Positions 7,974 through 15,786 of a stretch of DNA of 42,687 bases are shown here, one piece after another. Location: NCBI RefSeq assembly GCF_000158915.1, contig NZ_GG657754.1, positions 9,693,032-9,735,718 on the forward strand, read 5' to 3'. Numbering within the stretch: the first letter of the stretch is position 1; each line of letters starts with the position of its first letter. The stretch comes from Streptomyces himastatinicus ATCC 53653. Its GTDB lineage: Bacteria > Actinomycetota > Actinomycetes > Streptomycetales > Streptomycetaceae. The notes under the pieces are model-generated. The model was not told the DNA's origin. It did no database searches and saw only the letters and a program-made list of their open reading frames with translations. A program made the translations under genes and the position numbers.

Positions 7974-9056
7974 ATGGCGGCCCAGTGGCGGCGCATACGA
8001 GGAAACGGCGGGCGCGGACCGGGTGCGGTGGTGTGGGCGGTGCCGCTGGCGGTGGCCCTGACGGTCGCTCTCGCCCCCCAGGGATCCGGCTCCCCTGCGG
8101 ACACGAGCCCGGCGGATACGAGCCCGGTGGCCGCGGCCTGGGCCGACGGCGTCGCCGACGGGTTCGCGTCGGTCAACGCGCTCGGCCAGAACGGTACGTA
8201 CGGAGGCCGCGACGGCAAGACCGTGACGGTGCGCACCCTGGCCGACCTGGAGAAGTACGCGACGGCCGCCGAGCCGTACGTCATCGTGGTGGCCGGTGCC
8301 ATCACGATGGACCCCAAGGGCAAGGAGATCAAGGTCGCCTCGGACAAGACGATCGTGGGCCAGGGGACAGCAGGCGAGATCGTCGGCGGCGGCTTCTTCC
8401 TCGGGCAGGGCGTGCACAACGTCATCATCCGCAACCTGACGATCCGCGACTCGTACATGGGCACGTGGAACGACAAGGATCATGACTTCGACGCCATCCA
8501 GATGGACGGCGCCCACCATGTGTGGATCGATCACAACGACCTGAAGCACATGGCCGACGGTCTGATCGACAGCCGCAAGGACACGACGTTCCTCACGGTC
8601 TCCTGGAACCGGCTGGAAACGCACAACAAGGCGTTCGGCATCGGCTGGACGGAGAACACCACGGCCGACATCACCATCCACCACAACTGGTTCCGGGAGA
8701 CGGAGCAGCGCAACCCGTCCGCCGACAACATCGCGCACGCGCACCTGTACAACAACTACCTCCAGGACGCCCCGGGTACGGACATCAACTCCTCCTACGG
8801 CAACTACTCACGCGGCAACACCAAGATGGTGCTGGAGAACAGCTACTTCGAGGGGATGAAGAACCCCGTCATCAAGGACGCCACCGCCTCGATCGTCCAG
8901 CGGGGCAACACGTTCGTGGGCACCAGCGGCCGCAACGAGAGCGGCGGCACCGCCTTCGACCCCAAGACGTACTACCCCTACACCCTCGACCCCGCCGCCA
9001 AGGTGCCGTCGGTGGTGAAGTCCGGCTCCGGACCCGGCGGCACCCCGGCGCGGTAA
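7974..9056 (+). CDS. Secreted pectate lyase, polysaccharide lyase family 1
   Basis: A right-handed beta-helix pectate lyase that cleaves alpha-1,4-polygalacturonate by calcium-assisted beta-elimination. Family motifs are clear: DHDFDAIQMDGAHHVWIDHN (calcium-binding aspartates), VSWNRLETHNKAFGIG, and HHNWFRETEQRNP, which carries the Arg used as catalytic base. The N-terminus (basic MAAQWRRIRGNGGR then about 18 hydrophobic residues ending near PQGSG) is a signal peptide, so the enzyme is exported. ATG 7974 is chosen with a GAGGA ribosome site at 7959-7963; GTG 7968 is an alternative. At about 360 residues it is a full-length single-domain enzyme without a carbohydrate-binding module. The next locus is a broken lacI-type regulator, which may once have controlled sugar-use genes here. 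Confidence 0.93.
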   Translation: MAAQWRRIRGNGGRGPGAVVWAVPLAVALTVALAPQGSGSPADTSPADTSPVAAAWADGVADGFASVNALGQNGTYGGRDGKTVTVRTLADLEKYATAAEPYVIVVAGAITMDPKGKEIKVASDKTIVGQGTAGEIVGGGFFLGQGVHNVIIRNLTIRDSYMGTWNDKDHDFDAIQMDGAHHVWIDHNDLKHMADGLIDSRKDTTFLTVSWNRLETHNKAFGIGWTENTTADITIHHNWFRETEQRNPSADNIAHAHLYNNYLQDAPGTDINSSYGNYSRGNTKMVLENSYFEGMKNPVIKDATASIVQRGNTFVGTSGRNESGGTAFDPKTYYPYTLDPAAKVPSVVKSGSGPGGTPAR

Positions 9057-9077
9057 CGGGCGGGGGCTACGAAGGCG

Positions 9078-9470
9078 TCAGTCCCGGCGGGCCGGGCCCG
9101 TGGACTTCCTGATGACGAGGTCGACCGACATGTCGAGCCGGATCGGGGCCCGGTCCGGTTCACCGGTGACGGCGCCGAGCACCCGTACGGTCTCGGCCGC
9201 CATGTCCTCGAAGGGCTGACGCACCGTGGTCAGCGCGGGCGCGGCGGACCCGGCGGCGTCGATGTCGTCGAACCCGACGACCGAGACGTCCCCGGGGACG
9301 CGCAGCCCGCGTTCGGCGCACGCCTCGATCACGCCGAGCCCCTGGAGGTCGTTGCCGGTGACGAAGGCCGTCGGGGCCGCCGAACCGCACCCGGCATCAG
9401 GATCAGTTCCCTCGGCCCGGAGACCGGTGCGATCCGTTCGTGGCCGAGGTCCGTGAGATGGCGGCGCCCA
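9078..9470 (-). pseudogene. Remnant of a LacI-family transcriptional repressor
   Basis: The C-terminal effector-binding part of a LacI/GalR regulator is readable on the minus strand: APTAFVTGNDLQGLGVIEAC, RGLRVPGDVSVVGFDDI, then LTTVRQPFEDM and LVIRKSTGPARRD at the end. Upstream in another frame is RRHLTDLGHERIAPVSGP, which belongs about 75 residues earlier in an intact LacI protein. Only about 14 residues lie between the two blocks, so a large internal, frame-changing deletion has occurred. The N-terminal DNA-binding half is absent; homology stops near 9470 where the tnpB sequence begins. This is a dead gene, not a sequencing artefact. Confidence 0.85.
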
Positions 9471-10700
9471 CACCGCGGCGGCTTCGGTACAGCTTTCGTC
9501 TGTACCCGGATCATGCCCAACGCGACGCGTTGGCACGGGCATTCGGGTGCGCCCGCGTCGTGTTCAACGATGCCGTGCGCGCCCGTGAGGACGCCAGAGC
9601 GGCAGGAGACCGGTTCCCGAAGGCCGGGGAGTTGTCTACGCGCCTGATCACCCGGGCCAAGCAGACCGAGGCCCGCTCCTGGTTGGGCGAGGTCTCCGCG
9701 GTTGTGCTCCAGCAGTCCCTGCGTGATGCCGAGGCGGCCCTACAAGAATTTCTTTGCCTCCCTCAAGGGTGAGCGCAAGGGGCCCAGACTGGGGGCGCCG
9801 AGGTTCAAGTCTCGCAAGGACGCCCGGCAGTCGATCCGGTTCACCGCCAATGCCCGCTGGTCGGTCACCGGAAACGGGCGGCTGAGCCTGCCGAAGATCG
9901 GGGCCGTCAAGGTGACGTGGTCGCGCACCCTGCCCACTACCCCCACCTCCGTCACCGTGGTCAAGGACGCGGCCGGGAGGTACTTCGCATCCTTCGCCAT
10001 CGACACCGACCCGGCTGCCGACGCCACCCGGATGCCTAACAGCGGCCAGGCCGTCGGCATCGACCTGGGGCTGACGCACTTCACGATCCTCGACGATGGC
10101 ACGAAGATCGACTCTCCGCGGTTCTTGCGCCGCGTGGAGAAGAAGCTGAAGCAGGCCCAGCGGGAGCTGTCCCGCAAACAGAAGGGATCCAAAAACCGGG
10201 AGAAGGCCCGCCTGAAGGTCGCCCGGGCGCATGCCCGAGTCGCCGACGCGCGCCGTGAATTTCACCACCAGCTCTCCACGAAGCTGATCCGCGAGAACCA
10301 AGCCATCGGCATGGAGGACCTGGCGGTGAACGCACTGGCACGCACCAGATTGGCCAAGAGTGTGCACGATGCGGGCTGGTCACAGTTCGTGGCCATGCTC
10401 GTCTACAAGGCCAACCGGTACGGACGCACCCTGACCAAGGTTGGCCGGTTCGTGCCGACCAGCCGGACTTGCTCGTACTGCGGCCATGTGGATGGCCCTA
10501 AACCCCTCCACATCCGGGAATGGACTTGCCCCGCTTGCGGAGCCCTCCTCGACCGGGACATCAACTCCGCACGCAACGTGAAAAGGGCCGCCGGACTGGC
10601 GGTATCAGCCTGTGGAGCGCCGATAAGACCAGAACTCGTTCTGGCGCAGCGCAACGAAGCAGGAAGCCACGGATTCCCTCCCGAAGGCCGTGCGGCGTAG
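9458..10700 (+). pseudogene. tnpB: TnpB RNA-guided nuclease/OrfB gene with one frameshift
   Basis: TnpB proteins are RuvC-like, omega-RNA-guided DNA nucleases. The N-terminal part (RLRYSFRLYPDHAQRDALAR, FGCARVVFNDAVRARED) is in one frame up to about 9740, and the rest (YKNFFASLKGERKG onward) continues in another. The shift is explained by one extra C in the CCC at 9738-9740. All three RuvC acidic residues are kept: Asp in VGIDLGLTHF, Glu in IGMEDLAV and Asp in LDRDINSARN. The four-cysteine zinc finger CSYCG...CPACG is intact. Apart from the shift the protein looks full length, about 413 residues. ATG 9458 falls in lacI-derived sequence, so the native start context may be lost. Whether the shift is real or a base-calling error decides if it is active. 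Confidence 0.85.
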
Positions 10701-10758
10701 CGGCACAGCACCGAGAGAGAAGGCCAGAATCCTCGGGCCAGCCCGAGGAGCAAGTCAA
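10701..10758 (+). ncRNA. Right end of the element, predicted 3' end of the TnpB omega RNA
   Basis: CCTCGGG (10731-10737) pairs with CCCGAGG (10742-10748) around a CCAG loop, followed by AGCAAG and the terminal TCAA. In characterised elements of this family the omega RNA starts in the 3' part of tnpB and its scaffold ends exactly at the right end, with flanking DNA serving as guide. If so, the guide here would begin with ACCTCCTGGG (from 10759) inside the GH42 remnant. The 5' boundary of the RNA is not determinable. Confidence 0.55.
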
Positions 10759-11498
10759 ACCTCCTGGGACCAGATCGACCCGTCCGAGGTGCCGGGGACG
10801 TGGTCCAATCCCACCCGCCGACTGGGCTTCAAGCGGTTCGTCTCGGACGCCAACCTCGACTGCGTCCGTATGGATGGCGACAACGTCCGCTCCTACCGCG
10901 ACGACATCCCGGCCCCGTAGAAGGTCAACAACGTCAAGCGGCCCGGCCGGATGCGGCTGGGCTCCTACCAGGCGCTCGCCCACGGCGCCGACAGCGTCCT
11001 GTACTTCCAGTGGCGCGCCAGCCGCGGCGGCCACGAGCGGTTCCACTCCGCGATGCTGCCGCACTCCGGCACCGGCTCCCGCACCTGGCAGGAGATCGAG
11101 GCACTCGGCACCGAACTGCCGCGGATCGCCGAAGCCGCGGGCACCACCGCACACGCCGACATCGCCGTGCTCTTCGACTGGAACGCCTGGTGGGGGCTGA
11201 CCGAGACGAACGGCCTGCCGCGCAACGACTGACGGTCGGCCGGGGGCGCGTCGTCTACATCGGCACTCGTCTGGAGGCCACCGCGCTGCGCGACACCCTG
11301 CTCGACGCCGTGTCCGCCGCGGGCGTCTCACCGCTCCTCGACCATGCCCCGGCCCATCTGGAGGCGACCCGGCGGGCCACGGAGACCGTCCGCGTCCCCC
11401 TCACCGTGGACGGGATCGACCTGGTCTCCGGGACGGAGACGGACGGGGCCGTCGAACTGGCCCCGCTCGCCGTCGCGGTCGTACGGTCCGAACGGTAG
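10759..11498 (+). pseudogene. Remnant of a GH42 beta-galactosidase
   Basis: Three separated pieces of a family-42 beta-galactosidase are visible in order. 10759-10920 gives TSWDQIDPSEVPGTWSNPTR, then FKRFVSDANLDCVRMDG, and ends in an in-frame TAG. 10921-11232 gives KRPGRMRLGSYQALAHGADS, then FQWRASRGGHERFHSAMLPH and IAVLFDWNAWWGLTE, in the same frame. 11230-11498 gives GRGRVVYIGTRLEATALRDT and the C-terminal end in a different frame. Compared with intact GH42 enzymes, about 110 residues including the nucleophile Glu region are missing between pieces one and two, and the trimerisation domain between two and three. The N-terminal half was lost at the tnpB junction. Clearly non-functional. Confidence 0.8.
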
Positions 11499-11896
11499 GC
11501 GCCCACGCTGCCCGCCGGGTACGGGCGTTCCGGCCCGTGCTGGCGCACCCGGACCTCGGACCAGTCGCCGACCCGGAACGGGGTGGTGCTGGTGGCCAAC
11601 GCATCCGGACTGCCGCCGTTCCCGGCCCGCTCCGCCCGCGCCGCACCCTGCCCGCCTGAAACACCGACGACTACGACCGCCACGAGGCCCGCGGCTATCT
11701 GCGGCAGACCAGGACGGCGTCCGCGACTCCGCGATGCACACCACCGGGGAGACCGCGAGCGACCGCGGTGTGCCCGCCGACCGGGACGAGCAGTTCGCCG
11801 TCGGCGCAAAACCGCCGAGAAGGTGCTGCGCCGCTGGTGGCGGGGGTGGAACCCGGCTGACGTGCGCCCCCGCCACTTCCGCCTAGGCTCGGCTGT
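11499..11896 (+). other. 398 bp with no recognisable gene
   Basis: No convincing coding region on either strand. Short readable strings such as DDYDRHEARGYLRQ around 11660-11710 and AEKVLRRWWRGWNP around 11815-11856 appear in different frames and may be scraps of another decayed gene, but I cannot assign a family. The last 40 bp hold a possible promoter for the FUSC gene. Confidence 0.5.
11857..11889 (+). promoter_or_regulatory. Possible promoter of the FUSC gene, leaderless start
   Basis: TAGGCT at 11884-11889 matches the actinomycete -10 consensus TANNNT, and CTGACG at 11857-11862 resembles -35, though the 21-bp spacing is longer than usual. The GTG start at 11897 lies 7 nt after the -10 box and no ribosome site precedes it, which fits a leaderless mRNA. 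Confidence 0.4.
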
Positions 11897-14039
11897 GTGA
11901 CGTGGCCGCGGTCGCTGATGGACATCGTGCGTTCCGGGCTGACGATCGAGCGCGCCCGGCTCGAACCGCTGGCCGCGCTGCGGGCGGCGGCCGGAGTGGC
12001 GATCGTGATCGGGCTCTCGCTGTGGACCGCCTCCCCGTCCTACGCCGCGTCCGCCGCGTTCGGCGCCTTCTCGGCCGGTACATCGACGTTCCAGCGCAGC
12101 TGGCGGCCGCGCAAGGTGATCGCGCTGGTCGCGGGGGCCGGGCTCGGGCTCAGCACCTTCGTGGGCTATCTCGCGATGTCCCATCTGGCGCTCTTCCTGC
12201 TGCTGCTCGCCGTCTGGGCGTTCCTCGCCGGGATGGCCTGGGCGGCGGGGCCGACCGCCGGGATCGTGGCGACGACGACCGTCGCCATGATGCTGCTCAC
12301 CATCACGCTGCCCACCGGTGTCATGGAGGCCCTGGAACACGCGGCGGTCATCGCGTTCGGCGGCGTGGCGCAGGCGGTGCTGATCTTCCTGTTCCCGATC
12401 CGCCGATGGGGGAGGCACCGGGACGCGCTGGCCGACGCCCTGGCCGCGGTGGCGGACTACGCAAGGCGGCTGCGGGAGGACCCGGTGGCGCCGTTCGACC
12501 CGGAGCCGATGATCACGGCCCGGAGCGCCGCCGCCGTCACGCCCTCACAGGCACGCCGGCGCCCTGCCGCCCTGCACGGCCCGCGGGGGCTGGCCGAACG
12601 CATCCGTCCCGCCCTCGCCGCCCTCGCCGACCCCCGGGTCGGCGCGCCCGCCGAGGGACCGGGCCGGGACCGGGCGCGGGAGCTGCTCGACGCGGCCGCC
12701 GACGTCCTGGACGCCGCTGCCCGGTCGATCCGCCGCGGCGCCCCCGCCGAGGTGCCGTCCGCGACCAGGGAGACCCTGCGGATCGACGACGAGGACGGGG
12801 CCGAAGAGACCGACGAGGGCGGCGCGGAGGAGCCCCTGGAGGGGCCCGCGCGCCGGGCCGCGGTCCAGCTGTCGTACCTGCTCACCGAGGTGCTGGAGAT
12901 CGCCGACAGCAGCGGCAGGGGGCTGGGCCCCACCTCCGGCGCGGACGAGGCGCCGCCACTGCTGCGGCCGACGGTGTTCCAGCTGGTGCCGATCGTGCTG
13001 CGCGCGATGCGCCGCGAGCTGCGCGGCGACTCGCCCGTCCTCCGGCACGCCCTGCGGCTCGCCGCGGTGGCCTGTCTCGGCTATGTGCTCGGCAGCGCGC
13101 TTCCGCTCGGCCACGGCTACTGGGCCCCGGTCACCTCCGTGATGGTGATGCGGCCGGACTTCCACCGCACCTACTCCCGGGCCGTGGCCCGCTTCGCGGG
13201 CACGCTGGTGGGCGTCGCGCTGGCCACCGGCGCGGTGCAGCTGACCCACCCGGACGCGTATCTGTCCGGCGGGCTGGCCGTGATCGCCGCCGCCCCTGAC
13301 GTATCTGCTGATGCGCACCGGATACGCGGCCTCGCAGTGCACCTCGGCCGCGTACGCCGTCCTCCTGCTCGGGATGGGCGGCGAGGGGTGGCACCAGACC
13401 GTGCCGGACCGGGTCCTGCTCACCCTGCTGGGCGGGGTGCTCGCGATGCTCGCGTACGTGGCCTTCCCGGCCTGGGAGACACCGCGGATGCTGGACCGGC
13501 TCGCGGACTGGCTCGCCGCGAGCGGCCGGTACGCGGCGGCGGTGGTTCGCGGCTACGCCGAGCCCGGTGAGCTGCCCGCCACGGACGTACGGCGCACCCT
13601 GCTCGCCGACCGTACGGCGCACGCCGCGTGGAACGAGGCCCTCGACCGGGCCAAGCGGGAGCCCGTGCGCCACCGGGGGCTGACCCGGGCGCAGGCGGAG
13701 GAGGCGCAGGCGGCGCTGGAGGCGTTCGGGCAGGCGGCGATGTTGCTGGAGACCCATCTGCCGCAGCGTGGCGCACGGCCGGTGCCCGGAGCCGCCCGGT
13801 TCGCCGACGCGCTGGCGGCGGACACCGAGCGGGCGGCGCGCCAGGTGCGGGAACGGCGCAGACCGCGCTGGGACCGGACCAAGGAGGCCCTGGTCGACTG
13901 GGAAACCGACAGCACCGCGGAGGCGGTGGTCCAGAGCGGGGCGGAGCTGCTCGTACGGTCCCTGGACCAGCTGGCGACCGCCATGGACCGGGCGCCCCTG
14001 GAACGGGACACCGAGGCGGCCCGGCAGCAGCGGCCCTAG
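11897..14039 (+). pseudogene. FUSC-family (aromatic acid/fusaric acid exporter-like) membrane protein, one frameshift
   Basis: A 713-residue FUSC/YccS-type inner-membrane protein when one base is removed. Two clusters of hydrophobic helices (VAIVIGLSLWTASPSYAASA, FLLLLLAVWAF-like block, then after residue 390 ALRLAAVACLGYVLGSALPL and GHGYWAPVTSVMVMRPDF) are separated by a long soluble, acidic segment, the layout of this family. The first frame ends conservation at GGLAVIAAAP and the next frame continues as LTYLLMRTGYAASQCTSAAY. One extra C in the run at 13293-13296 explains it. The C-terminal soluble part (RRTLLADRTAHAAWNEALDR) is intact. Family members are proposed efflux proteins for aromatic acids. 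Start GTG 11897 (ATG 11918 possible). It converges on the next gene, and both stop codons share the CTAG at 14036-14039. Confidence 0.8.
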
Positions 14040-14863
14040 CTGCGGAACCGCTCGGCGAGTGCGGCCATCGTGTCGAGGTGGGCGAGCGTCTCGCCCTCCG
14101 GCTTCGTCGGCAGGTACAGCAGCACCCGGTCCACGCCGAGCCGCCGATACCCCTCCAGCGCCTCGGCGGTGTCGGGCACCGCGTACACCGTCACCGGCAC
14201 GTCCCGGCCTGCCACCTGCCGCAGCCGCTCGATCTGCGGGGCCAGCCCGTCGGGCGGCACGCTGTTGGCCAGCCACGCGTCGCCGTGCGCGGCGATCCGG
14301 GGGAACGCGGCCTCGCCGCCGCCCACGTAGACCGGCGGATGCGGACGCTGGACGGGCTTGGGCCACTGGTAGACGGGGTCGAAGTTCACGAACTCGCCGT
14401 GGTACTCCGCCTTCTCCTTCGTCCACAGCTGAACGATCGCCTCCAGCCGCTCGTCCACCAGACGGCCGCGCGTGGACGGGTCGGTACCGTGGTTCTCCAT
14501 CTCCTCGCGGTTCCATCCGACGCCCACCCCGAAGACGGCCCGCCCGCCGGAGACCACGTCGAGGGAGGCCACCTCCTGCGCCGTGATGATCGGGTCCCGC
14601 TGTGCCACCAGGGCGACCCCGGTCCCCAGCAGCAGCCGGGTGGTGACCCCGGCGATGACGCTCAGCGTCACGAAGGGGTCGAGGGTGCGGTAGTAGATCT
14701 CCGGCAGTTCGCCACCGCCCGGGTAGGGCGAGCGGCGTTCCACGGGGATGTGGCTGTGCTCGGCGATGAAGAGTGAGTCGAACCCCCGCTCCTCGAGGGC
14801 GCGCCCCAGGGCGGCGGGCCCGATGCCCTGGTCGGTCACGAAGGTCGATACGCCAATCCTCAC
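14036..14863 (-). CDS. LLM-class F420-dependent oxidoreductase
   Basis: A 275-residue luciferase-like monooxygenase-fold protein. The sequence begins RIGVSTFVTDQGIGPAALGR, followed by LEERGFDSLFIAEHSHIP, then LLLGTGVALVAQRDPI and GVGVGWNREEMENHG, which match the TIGR03619-type subgroup that uses cofactor F420. These enzymes reduce or oxidise small molecules by hydride transfer; the substrate is unknown. GTG 14863 is the start because GAGGAG (complement of 14869-14874) sits 5 nt upstream; the longer open frame beyond it is noise. It is transcribed away from the bacteriocin peptide gene across a 559-bp gap. Nothing suggests it modifies the peptide, but flavin/F420 enzymes do occur in RiPP clusters, so the link is not excluded. 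Confidence 0.85.
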   Translation of the reverse strand: MRIGVSTFVTDQGIGPAALGRALEERGFDSLFIAEHSHIPVERRSPYPGGGELPEIYYRTLDPFVTLSVIAGVTTRLLLGTGVALVAQRDPIITAQEVASLDVVSGGRAVFGVGVGWNREEMENHGTDPSTRGRLVDERLEAIVQLWTKEKAEYHGEFVNFDPVYQWPKPVQRPHPPVYVGGGEAAFPRIAAHGDAWLANSVPPDGLAPQIERLRQVAGRDVPVTVYAVPDTAEALEGYRRLGVDRVLLYLPTKPEGETLAHLDTMAALAERFRS

Positions 14864-15422
14864 GGCGGCTCCTCGGTCGGCGACTCCACGGTCCGGCATG
14901 CGCGTAGGCACAAGGGTGATCGACGAGTACCCCCGGAATCGTCCGTCACACGTAACGGATCGACGTTCCGCCGACGGCCGCGAAATACGACCGGAGGTCG
15001 GCAGTTCTTCAAGTGATCGGCACATCCATTCCACAGAAGTCGCGTGTAGCGCACGTCGCCGGCGCCGCGCGATCACGGTGTGCGGCGGCCGCGCCCGGGA
15101 ATGCGCGGATTTCCGCCCGGAGGTGAAGGGCGACGCCGCGCGAGTTATGACGCTGGTGTGCCGGGACAGTGCCGGTGACGTGGGCAGGTGTGCACGCCAT
15201 GTGATCGGAAAGTTGGCGGAATGCGTAGTTCCGGATGCACCGCGATTCGAAGGTGTCGAGCGGGCGTGGTTACATCCTTCCGCGCCGAGACGTTCCCGGG
15301 AACCCGGTTTCCGGGAAGCGCGGGAACGTGCCGCGGTTGGCCGACGTGGGAGCCGATGCATTTCGGCAACTACTGGCCGTTACAAGCTCATTTCGAGATA
15401 CGTATCCAAGGGAGACGCAGTA
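14864..15422. other. 559-bp divergent intergenic region upstream of the bacteriocin peptide gene
   Basis: An open frame crosses this region and joins the peptide gene, but its amino-acid pattern is not protein-like and it lacks a ribosome site, so I treat the region as regulatory. It is less GC-rich than its neighbours. It holds nested inverted repeats at 15290-15329 and a 10-bp perfect palindrome, GATACGTATC, at 15397-15406 just before the ribosome site AGGGAG (15409-15414). Confidence 0.55.
15290..15329. promoter_or_regulatory. Nested inverted repeats, candidate operator or RNA structure
   Basis: ACGTTCCC (15290-15297) pairs with GGGAACGT (15322-15329). Inside lie a perfect 12-bp palindrome GTTCCCGGGAAC (15292-15303) and a small hairpin CCCGG-TTT-CCGGG (15303-15315). 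The cluster is about 95 bp before the peptide start. It could be an operator for a dimeric repressor or a 5' UTR structure. No known binding motif is recognised. Confidence 0.5.
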
Positions 15423-15647
15423 ATGAACAACGCACCCAAGGTCGCGACCCAGGAGATCTCCGACGCTGAGCTGGACAACGTGGCCGGCGGTCTCGGGGCT
15501 GTGGGCGACGCCCTGGGCACCGTGCAGTCCGTCACCGGTCCCGTCACCGGCCCGGTCACCGGCGCCGTGGGCACCGTCACCGGCACCGTCGACGGCGCGA
15601 CCGGCCTGAACACCTCCGGCATCGTCGGCACGGTCGCGGGTCTCTGA
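15423..15647 (+). CDS. Double-glycine leader bacteriocin/RiPP-type precursor peptide
   Basis: A 74-residue peptide whose first 23 residues end in ISDAELDNVAGG, a textbook double-glycine leader (ELDxVxGG) as cut by C39 peptidases. Cleavage after Gly23 would release a 51-residue core starting LGAVGDALGTV. The core is almost entirely Gly, Val, Thr, Ala and Pro, has no cysteine, and contains a VTGP-VTGP-VTGA repeat encoded by a 12-bp tandem repeat (GTCACCGG at 15531, 15543, 15555). It carries only two acidic and no basic residues, unlike typical cationic bacteriocins. Without cysteine it cannot form lanthionine rings, despite the lanthipeptide-like leader. AGGGAG precedes the ATG by 8 nt. The transport genes follow after a strong hairpin. 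Function as antimicrobial, signal or surface peptide is open. Confidence 0.85.
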   Translation: MNNAPKVATQEISDAELDNVAGGLGAVGDALGTVQSVTGPVTGPVTGAVGTVTGTVDGATGLNTSGIVGTVAGL

Positions 15648-15664
15648 GACCACCGCGTCCACCC

Positions 15665-15695
15665 CATGCCCCGGGCCTGCCTGGCCCGGGGCATG
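15665..15695 (+). terminator. Perfect 13-bp stem terminator/attenuator between peptide and transporter genes
   Basis: CATGCCCCGGGCC (15665-15677), a 5-nt loop TGCCT, and GGCCCGGGGCATG (15683-15695) form a flawless, very GC-rich hairpin 17 nt after the peptide stop codon. There is no T tract, as is common in Streptomyces. It lies 91 nt before the HlyD gene, so partial read-through would give many peptide transcripts per transporter transcript. Confidence 0.85.
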
Positions 15696-15786
15696 CGCGG
15701 TTCCCCGGCACCCGTCGTACGGGCCGCCCGGACCGCGCACCCGACCCGTTCCCTCGCGCCCCCCGGCCGGTTGAGAAAAGACTCCC

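Larger units (their letters stand above)
9458..10758 (+). mobile_element. TnpB-only insertion element (IS1341-like, IS200/IS605 superfamily), left end missing
   Basis: The element consists of a tnpB gene and a right end made of a GC hairpin (10731-10748) followed by a terminal TCAA at 10755-10758, the usual right-end pattern of this superfamily in actinomycetes. No tnpA (HUH Y1 transposase) is present. On the left, tnpB homology runs directly into antisense lacI sequence near 9470, leaving no room for a left-end hairpin. On the right, GH42 beta-galactosidase homology resumes immediately after TCAA. So the right boundary is a clean insertion junction and the left boundary is a deletion scar. 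The 9458 coordinate is the first usable ATG, which lies within lacI-derived sequence. Confidence 0.8.

Noticed and set aside
9078..9542. Small intact LacI-type protein of 154 residues
   Set aside because: Its first ~50 residues are out-of-frame or unrelated sequence, and the DNA-binding half is missing; it is the tail of a broken gene.
14748..15422. N-terminal extension that would make the bacteriocin peptide a 299-residue protein
   Set aside because: The extension is antisense to the oxidoreductase gene at its start, is not protein-like, and the ATG at 15423 has a good ribosome site directly before a classic leader.
15531..15582. CRISPR-like or minisatellite array
   Set aside because: The 12-bp repeats have no spacers of constant length and are in frame within a coding sequence.
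15423..15647. Lanthipeptide precursor
   Set aside because: The leader resembles type A2 lantibiotic leaders, but the core has no cysteine and no LanM/LanBC-type gene is present.
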